Program-made: the position numbers and the translations under genes
In this document: positions 57,007-64,000 of the stretch, in pieces
Position numbering within the stretch: position 1 is the first letter of the stretch
Layout of the letters: the number at the start of each line of letters is the position of its first letter
The notes under the pieces: model-generated
What the model was told of the DNA's origin: nothing
The model's input: only the letters and a program-made list of their open reading frames with translations
Database searches by the model: none
Origin: Adiantum capillus-veneris
Taxonomy: Eukaryota > Streptophyta > Polypodiopsida > Polypodiales > Pteridaceae
Length of the DNA stretch: 64,000 nt
Direction: 5' to 3'
NCBI GenBank assembly: GCA_014529385.2
Contig: CM043963.1
Coordinates: 73,885,912-73,949,911, forward strand

Positions 57007-58245
57007 CTATTTTTTAGCATAAAAAATGGTCGCTAAAGAAGCTTTAGGGACCCATTTGTATGTTATTCTTGTCATATTATGATGAGTATTGGGTGTCTCA
57101 TGCTTTGTTTCAACTACAAAAGTTGCAGCTCTAGAGGGTTGGGCTATAGGTACAGATGGTCCAACCTCTTGGACATGTAATTTTTTGGGTTGTATTTCCT
57201 CAGGAGGTGATATCTCAGGGACTATCACTTGAGTGGTAGGACTTAGAGTTGGTTTTTGTGTTGTGACACTCCCAGTCCCCCAATCAATAGTGCATTTGGG
57301 CGCTATCATCCATGTGCGTCCTAGGTTTATATTGCCTATCATAATTCCAGCAGGCATGACCAAAAAGTCTTGACCTACAGCCCCGTTGTCATAACTGACA
57401 GAAGTGTGCCAGATGCCAAAAACTATAGTTTTTTTCTTGTTGATACCCTTGACTTGGATAGTACTCTCAGCTAGAGATGGCTTTCCTAACTGACACAACA
57501 CTCCATATGATAGCAGATTATATTTAGCACCCATGTCCAATAAGGTGTTATATAGTACTTTTCCATAGACACTATTCAAGTCAATAGGGTATCGTAGAGG
57601 TGTGTCAGAGTGCAACCAATCATCCTTTGTTTCAACTTGAAATGCATGTGTAACTCCAAGGCTGGCCTCTCGTTGGAGTCTAATACATTGTTGTCGTTCC
57701 TTAGCCTCAGCTTGAGCTTGTACGTTCTTCAATTCTGTTTGTGCCTTGGCTGCCTTTTTATGATGGATGGCACGTAGCTCTTCTTGGCTTAAAGGATCAT
57801 AGTATCTTTTAAATTTACTCCCATTGAGGAATCCAATGGTTTCAACTCTATCAAGAGTTTTCACACGAATGGTACCTTGTGGGGTGATGTCGAGGTGATG
57901 TCGCATACTCTATATGGTCCTTTTCCCGCATATTTCAACTTTTTCTTCTTCTTACGCACTCCATACATAAGGACTTTATCCCCAACCTTGATATCCTTGT
58001 TCTTAAATGACGATCAAACCATTTCTTTCTCCACAAGTTTTGCACAGCCAATTGTCTTTCTTCATCTGAACCTCTCAAGGATATATAAATGCTCAACTAA
58101 AGGGTTACCATCCCAACCTTCTCGTGATGCTACCCGCAAACTACGAATTACAAACTCCCATGGCATAACTGCTTCTTGGCCATATACCTTGAGTGGTTTG
58201 TCCACACATTTACACCAAGATTTAACTCAGATTCTTTGTCCTTAG
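57007..58245 (-). pseudogene. Gypsy integrase C-terminus fused to a second retropepsin-like domain
   Basis: 58245-57907 gives the integrase tail (YGQEAVMPWEFVIRSLRVA, KDIKVGDKVLMYGVRKKKKL, KYAGKGPYRV). The 299-codon ORF 57906-57007 starts inside it (TPQGTIRVKTLDRVETIGFL, NGSKFKRYYDP). Within the same ORF come a helical charged linker (AQTELKNVQAQAEAKERQQ) and, at about residues 108-210, a retropepsin-like pattern: TLLDMGAKYNLLS (active-site-like DMGA at 124-127), QLGKPSLAESTIQVKG, and NLGRTWM at 194-200, matching the LGRPWM step after the flap. A Pro/Thr-rich tail follows. RT, RNase H and integrase core are deleted between this and the first protease at 58222-59178. Confidence 0.75.
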
Positions 58246-59178
58246 AGTCAATTTCAATTGATGATTGTGACGCCAAATCGTGTGGGTATAGTCTTTTGAG
58301 ACGCTACTGGTTCCAATGTCAGTCAAGACTTCATTTGGTAGGTCATCGGAAGTTATATGCATTGCTTCTATCATATTTAAAGGTACGAGTGGTGGCATTT
58401 GATCCCCCTCAGGTGTTACCCAGGTTGTCCCCCTATTTCCCCAAGTGTCTATGGTTGCTGCTAGGTAGACCCAATCCACTCTGTCAGACTCAAGCATCCC
58501 AGGCAGAACATCCATGTAAGGGTAATCTTCCCCAACATTTGTGTCCTTTTTACACGTGTAGCAATACTGCAATGGGGGCAAGTGAATTGTGGTGTCCAAT
58601 CTATGATCAATTATAAATCTGTTTCCTTGAGGGTGTGCTCGATTAGTTACAAGGTCCACTCGAATGACAAAGTCTTGGAACTGCAAGTAGACATGGTTTT
58701 TAGACCAGTCATGTACCATTGTTGCTTCCCTGATGAAAGGACATCCTAATATCATCTCAGATAACATAATGTGCTTGGAAAAATCCATAACAATGAAGGT
58801 ATGCGTTATTTTGTGTCCAAAGACCTGGATCTTGAGATCTTTTAGCATCCCAATAGGCTTAACAATAGTCCCATTGGCCATATTTACCACTATGTTTGTA
58901 GTCCCAAGGTGAGGCCTTCCCATAATTTCCCAGAAATTTTTAGCTACAATGCTAATCCCAGCGCCACCATCAAGGATTCCCTTCACAATTAATCCCTTGG
59001 TAGTGATTGGCATGGTTGCATTGGATTCATCACCTTCAAAGTATTGTCCCAACTTGTGAACATGTATTTCAACAACAGAGTTCTCATCTATGTTGGGTTG
59101 TGGATCTAAGTGTTCCTCCTCTATTGGCACCTCCCTAGCTCCATCCATCTGTGAAAATTCTGGTAGCCTGACTTTCAA
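58222..59178 (-). pseudogene. Gypsy retropepsin (first protease) and linker
   Basis: A 318-codon open frame. Residues 57-150 show a retroviral-type protease pattern: GLIVKGILDGGAGISIVAKN (active site DGGAG at 70-74, where DTGA/DSGA is usual), VNMANGTIVKPIGMLKDLKI, and MILGCPFIREA. The remaining 170 residues have a CYTCKKD motif and an acidic stretch and are unassigned; RT would normally follow. At about 58245 the text changes to integrase C-terminus in another frame, so an internal deletion of RT to integrase core is inferred. Confidence 0.75.
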
Positions 59179-59999
59179 TTCTCCATTGAGGAAAGCTCGA
59201 AGAGCTAAGAATAGCTCAAGGTCTCCATATAGTTTAGACGTGATGGTGATTCAGACTTTTGAAGCCACGAAACCATCAATTTGACAATATTTAACGACAC
59301 TTTTTGGGCTTCAGTCCCTTGACGTGGGGAAGATGGGATCTCCATTTCTTCGATGGGATCAAGTAATCCCTCTGTAAATATTCTCTCCAACAAGAAGGGA
59401 GTATGCCCACTTTCCAATGACATGAAGTCACTTTCTTCTTGGATAACACTAGGTATGGCTAGTGGTCTATGGTCTTTGTGAGGTTGATTTCGCGTAGGGA
59501 ACACTATGTCTGTAATCTTGATCTGCCTAGGTGCTGGCTCTAGGTCCCTTTGGGTCTCTTCTACAAAACTCATTAATTGCTTGACTTGCTCAATCTCCTC
59601 TGTAGGGTTTGGGTAGGTTCCTATATTTTTCTTGGGTTCCTTGGGTCCTGGCTATTGTGGCTCATGATGATCCTCCTTGTTTTTTTCTTTTCTAATGGTC
59701 GTTTTAGTCTCCATGGTTTCACCTAAATCAGAATCCTCTTCAGTGTCATTCATATATACAGGGTCGTCACCAGTCCCTATGTTGGTCTTTGACCTGGTGT
59801 CTAGCTGCTACTTTTTGCGATCTCTTCCTTCGTGTTTTCTCCTTCTTTTGAGATTGGGCAATTGATGTTGTGTCTCTTTCTTCAAGAGTATAATTTTGGT
59901 TTTGGAGCATTGATCGTGTGAGTACGTTTACTGGTACCACATGTGTACTTTGTGATGGCTCCTCGGTAACCTCAATTAAGTTGGTCATCAAGCCAAGGA
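59179..59999 (-). pseudogene. Gypsy Gag-protease linker, broken
   Basis: Minus-strand frames 59991-59767 (VPVNVLTRSMLQNQ; basic KKEKTRRKRSQKVAARHQ) and 59573-59205 (ESGHTPFLLERIF, IVKLMVSWLQKSESPSRL) have protein-like composition and lie between the Gag part and the protease. No domain recognised. Confidence 0.45.
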
Positions 60000-60569
60000 T
60001 TGCATAGTATTTAAATGCGCAATGGCCACTAGACCAACCTTAGCATGGATCGACACACCTCAAGTACCTGCATTGATGCCGGCCCTACCTCTTGAACAAA
60101 CGTCACAACACATGGTCCCTAGGGTCCAAAATGTTGTTCAAACAACACCCTTACAACCTCTAGTGTGCTAGGACCACAACCCCCACATCCAAGAATCACT
60201 TCTATGAATCAAATGGGTTGTGAGTCATCTATTTCTTGTTTGGAAGGCTGTGAGGAAGATACAGACCCTAACATTGCCTATGGGATTGATGCACTTGAAG
60301 AAAGTCCACAATATTACATGGAGGACTATTGGAGACAAGTCAAAAATATCTATCAAGTAGCTGCTCTTGCGGCACGAGGCCAAAATATCAATTTCATGAC
60401 CAAAAGACCACCTCTTCAATGCTATGAGTGTGGAAATCCACATCGTGTAGCTGAGTGTCCTATTAGACTACAAAAGAATGCCACACTAATGCAAACCAAT
60501 CAAGCAAGCACATCTACAATGTCGATACTTATGTGTAATCGATGTGGCATAGATCGTTTGATTGCCTAA
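60000..60569 (+). pseudogene. Gag zinc-knuckle segment on the opposite strand
   Basis: On the plus strand: MATRPTLAWIDTPQVPALMP near 60020, then after a frame change DYWRQVKNIYQVAALAARGQ and knuckles CYECGNPHRVAECP and CNRCGIDRLIA(stop)CP. Gag text on both sides (60766-60566 and from 59991) is on the minus strand. This looks like an internal inversion, or a nested fragment of a related element. Confidence 0.6.
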
Positions 60570-63500
60570 TGTCCAAATAGTCCGAATGCACCAAAGATCA
60601 TGCCATTTTTTACTCTAAACGTAGGGCATTCACTGATACTATGTGGACCATAGCAAACTAAGCACCATTGTTGCTCCCTTCTTGGATACATATGATTGTT
60701 TTGTGGAGCACGATTATCTCTAAGACTTCTTGAATGGCCTTGGTGACATCCCGTGGGATTCACCATGGAAAACTTACCGCACCACGTAAGTGCAGGGGAG
60801 GGGGATTTTTTTACAAGTTACATAAGCGTATAAGGTAGGGGCAGGCCCCCAATAATTTATCTCCAAAACTTAAAATAAGGGAGGGGGCCATCATATTTGC
60901 GAGGGGGGGGGGGGGGGGTGTGACTTGACCCAGGTTGATTACTTGTAACTATTGGTCACTAGTGTGCACTAGAAATCGCATGAATTTGAGGGAATTTTTT
61001 AATCAGGTCACACATCAAATTTTGCATCAAGCCGGTCATAGATAAGGGCTGATTTGGAGCACGTCAAGGGTTGATTTACATCATCTTTGGATGGGTCAGA
61101 ATTGGACGAGTAGCCAAAGTGCAGGTTGATCGGGAACATAGTTTGAAAGCAAATTAAGACAAATTGAGGGTACATCTAGTTATCAACAAAAGTGGTTCCT
61201 TTTAGTACGTTGCCAGTCACTACACTACACACTCTTTGACTAGTTTTACTCAGTTAGATCATGCGAGGCATAAATTTTATATGTAAGATAGGGGTATGAT
61301 AGTTTTCTTCATTGATTGTAGCATAAGTGTAGAAAGGGGGGTCATATTCCCTATTATAAGTCGTATATAGGGATTTTATCAAAGTTGTCCGCTTGGGTGG
61401 CGTCCCGTTTTGTATATAGAGTGAATCCCCCGGGGGTGACATATGCTAAAGTCATCTCAGATATCTTTAACTCTTTAGCGATAGGATTTATGGTCATTGG
61501 CTCATGCCCCGATGCTTGCAAGCTAGTAGATTTAGGCTCAACAAACACTCTTTCTCCTTGAATCATTAAGTTATGCTCCAATTGGATTGCATCGGTGGTG
61601 ATGACTGCTTCCCAAGTGGTGATAACTCTAACTACTAGGCCATTGTAGATATCCCCATCTCGTAGTCACCTAATGAATCTATCAAGCAATTGGTTATTAT
61701 AGAAGCACTCATTTGGATTACAATGAGAATTCAAATGCTTCAAGCGACTAATAAAGTCTCTTACGGACTCTCCTTCCTCTTGTTAGACTTTTTGGAGCTG
61801 AGATGCTACACCCCAAAGTACTCCCTCTCGTATGTACTCTTTCAAGAACAATCACCTAAGAGAAAGGTAAATCGTTTTCTCTTCGACGCTTAGGGTTCTA
61901 TATGAATCCCCAGCCTTCCCACTCAAGGTCAAGCTTAAAGCACTTCTCTTATGCAAGTCATTGTGTTCTCCTAGGGAATCGCATATTTGTTCAAATACTT
62001 TGATATGCTTTCTCACATCCTCGTCTCCACTAAATTTTTGTGTGAGCTTGGCTATGTGTAGTGCCTTACTTCTAGGCTCTCTATTAGGCGTGTTATTCAA
62101 CAATAGATCGATCGATAGCTTCAACAAATGTTGCCAAGTCACCCAAGTGAGCAGGTATAGTGGAAAGAAGCGCTCTCGGAACTGCATGTGGAATGGGGGT
62201 TGGCATTGGGTTTGGCGTATAGGAAGCCCTTGGGTTCTAGGTTCGGTATGATGTTGTGCCATGTGGTGGCCCAAAGTTCATATGTGTGGCCCTAGGCATA
62301 GCAGACATGGGATGTGACATGCTAATGCTAGATGGTATGGTCTCATTGACATAAGGTTTTGGATGTTGTGGTCATGGAGCATTAGTTGTTGAAAGAATGG
62401 GAGGGGTAGGAGCTACATGAGCACGAGGGCCTATAGGTGCATATGATTGACAAACACTTGTAGGTACTGTTGTAGACATTGGGCCACCATGTAGTGGTGC
62501 TTTACTAATAAATGAGGTCCATGGCATGTTTTTTGTCACGCCCAACACTAGGGTAGGCATGGTAGCCGTGGTGTCATCAAGAGAAAGATGAGATAAACTT
62601 GGAAAGGTAAAGCTATCACTTATTGGCTCAGTTAGTACTGAGACCCTTGGAAAAACAACATATGGAGGATCCATTGGGCTTACCAAGGGAGTCTCCATTT
62701 GTGATAAAGCTAGTTGCTTAGCCTTCCCTGTATCCAAGAATCTCATGAGACCCATTAAAGGCATGCGGATCCCTTTGTTCTGCCTCTCCAGCTCAATAAC
62801 CCTATGGATGACCTCACAAACTCTTTGTTGTTGCTCCTCTACGCTAGTAGCACACCCGATGTGGATTGTAGGAAGGTCGATTAAAGTCTTCGTTTGTAGT
62901 TCATACTCCCAATTTTCATTTAGAAATGCTTCATCTAGGATTGAGGTGCTAGGGACGCAGTGTGGCTCTTTATGGGTTGACCCCTAGTGGTTTCTAATTC
63001 AAGAGCACTTGATTGCTTGACTAGAATGTTGACATAGGGGCCCTGCGCAAGCTCTCGATTTCTTTTTCCCTAGCCGCAATGATATATCGCTCAACTTCTT
63101 GCACTTCGGGAAGGCTTCTACCATCAGGTAATATAACCTTGGAGGGGAATAGCTCTGAGAGTCAGGGGGTGCAGTGAATGGAGTATTCACATGCACACTC
63201 TCCAAGAGCATGGGGTCTACATTGGTCATGAATGGTGAATTTACTTCCCCACCCCCTTCATTTACATTGTTAGCTCCATGTTCGGAGCGAGTGGCTCTAC
63301 TAAAAGTCTCCTTCAAGCGGCTAAGACGATCGACCTGGAATGTGGACCCATGGCATGCATGTCTTGGCTTGAACTATTGGGATTAGGCATTGGGTAACCT
63401 TCCATGATGTCGTAGTTAGAGGAAGAGTCACTAGATGCAATATGTGGGTCCTAAGTGGTACTACCTGAGGGCCTAGAGCCTAAGGTGGAAGAATAATGGG

Positions 63501-63700
63501 TGTCCGCATAAACAAAGACACTTTCTATGTGATCGTCCTCTAGCACACGACGAGAGCTTAGGTGCATCTGACCTCAACACTCTAGAAGTGTTGGTGAGTG
63601 CTCGTGAAGGCCGCTCACCTAGATTTTTGGGTGTTTGCAACCCAAATTTACTCTCAAAATTTTTGTTTTTATGGTCATTTTTTCTAACCAAGCCATGGAA
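60566..63700 (-). pseudogene. Gypsy Gag, broken
   Basis: From right to left on the minus strand: N-terminal part at 63691-62372 with low-complexity Pro/Thr/Ser text; Gag capsid-like core at 62274-61852 (KLTQKFSGDEDVRKHIKVFE, CDSLGEHNDLHKRSALSLTL, SGKAGDSYRTL), continuing in other frames through the 61800-61640 region (SVRDFISRLKHLNSHCNPNE); 61581-61354; and a last piece 60766-60566 with knuckle CLVCYGPHSISECP. About 60790-61250 between them has no recognisable protein and includes a G run near 60902-60918. The core pattern fits the retrotransposon Gag family. Confidence 0.7.
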
Positions 63701-64000
63701 TATGACGTGTGATAGCTCAAAATGAGCGTCTTGATTAGAGGGGCATGCCGTGCTTTACAATCCCCGATATGGTTACTTAAAGCCCTCAAAATCCTAAAAA
63801 CAATCTTTTCCTAGTCGAGAAGAAGGCTAAAATTAGTAAGCTCAAGGGGTAAGTGTGATGAGAAGGGTGGAGGACTTGAAGGACTTATCCCACATGCCCT
63901 CCCCTCACTTGAGGTGGTAGTCTTTATATATATAGTAGTGTCTATACTATATCATAAGACTGAGGCCTAGGCTCGAGCTCGGGGATGATCCCGATCCCGA
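63701..64000. other. No gene recognised
   Basis: Likely the untranslated leader or LTR region of the gypsy element to the left, given its position before the Gag start in minus sense. This cannot be proven within the window. Confidence 0.3.

Noticed and set aside
1-64000. tRNA, rRNA, CRISPR or organelle-derived segments
   Set aside because: No cloverleaf-like block, rRNA core sequence, spaced direct-repeat array or recognisable plastid/mitochondrial gene was seen by eye. The tggtatcagagc matches are retroelement primer-binding sites, not tRNA genes.

Overview
The window looks like transposon-rich, AT-leaning nuclear DNA of a land plant with a large genome. The evidence is: Ty1/copia and Ty3/gypsy relics on both strands whose primer-binding sites match the plant initiator-Met tRNA type; plant-style LINE relics with the zinc-binding C-terminal domain; a two-exon phytocyanin gene; a plant leucine-rich-repeat fragment; and very many (CT)n/(GA)n, (GT)n/(CA)n, poly-C and poly-G tracts. 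A fern or gymnosperm would fit, but nothing here fixes the lineage.

Layout. 1-5.7 kb: a young copia element (347-5515, with LTRs and a 5-bp target duplication) nested in an older minus-strand copia. 5.9-11.6 kb: a second decayed minus-strand copia. 11.6-12.1 kb: a gag zinc-knuckle relic. 12.95-19.9 kb: two inverted copies (A and B) of an unrecognised gene or repeat, around a gypsy integrase relic, an LTR-like stretch and an unknown acidic-protein pseudogene. 21.4-22.4 kb: long GA tracts. 23.1-27.9 kb: a gypsy element with 5' LTR, Gag, protease and RT, cut off at its 3' end. 27.96-28.33 kb: a 365-bp foldback. 28.5-29.2 kb: a decayed minus-strand histone-H3-fold gene with a long charged N-terminal tail. 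29.3-35 kb: mostly non-coding, with inverted and tandem repeats. 35.05-39.65 kb: a copia-derived element with 191/192-bp LTRs and one uninterrupted 617-codon ORF that lacks integrase and most of RT. 39.7-45.2 kb: microsatellites, an LRR fragment and two LINE fragments, one with poly(A) and a target duplication. 46.42-49.37 kb: the only cellular gene that appears intact, a two-exon phytocyanin on the minus strand, with a miR408-like site touching its start codon. 50.7-53.4 kb: copia and gypsy pol relics. 56.4-63.7 kb: a rearranged minus-strand gypsy with a second retropepsin-like domain after the integrase C-terminus and a Trp-Val-Pro-Lys repeat region.

The genes do not form a pathway. The phytocyanin is the one host gene with a clear job, as a secreted and probably GPI-anchored blue copper protein. 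Nearly everything else is mobile DNA in different stages of decay. The items most worth a second look are the miR408 site, the H3-like pseudogene, the ORF-preserving copia derivative and the gypsy with two protease-like domains.
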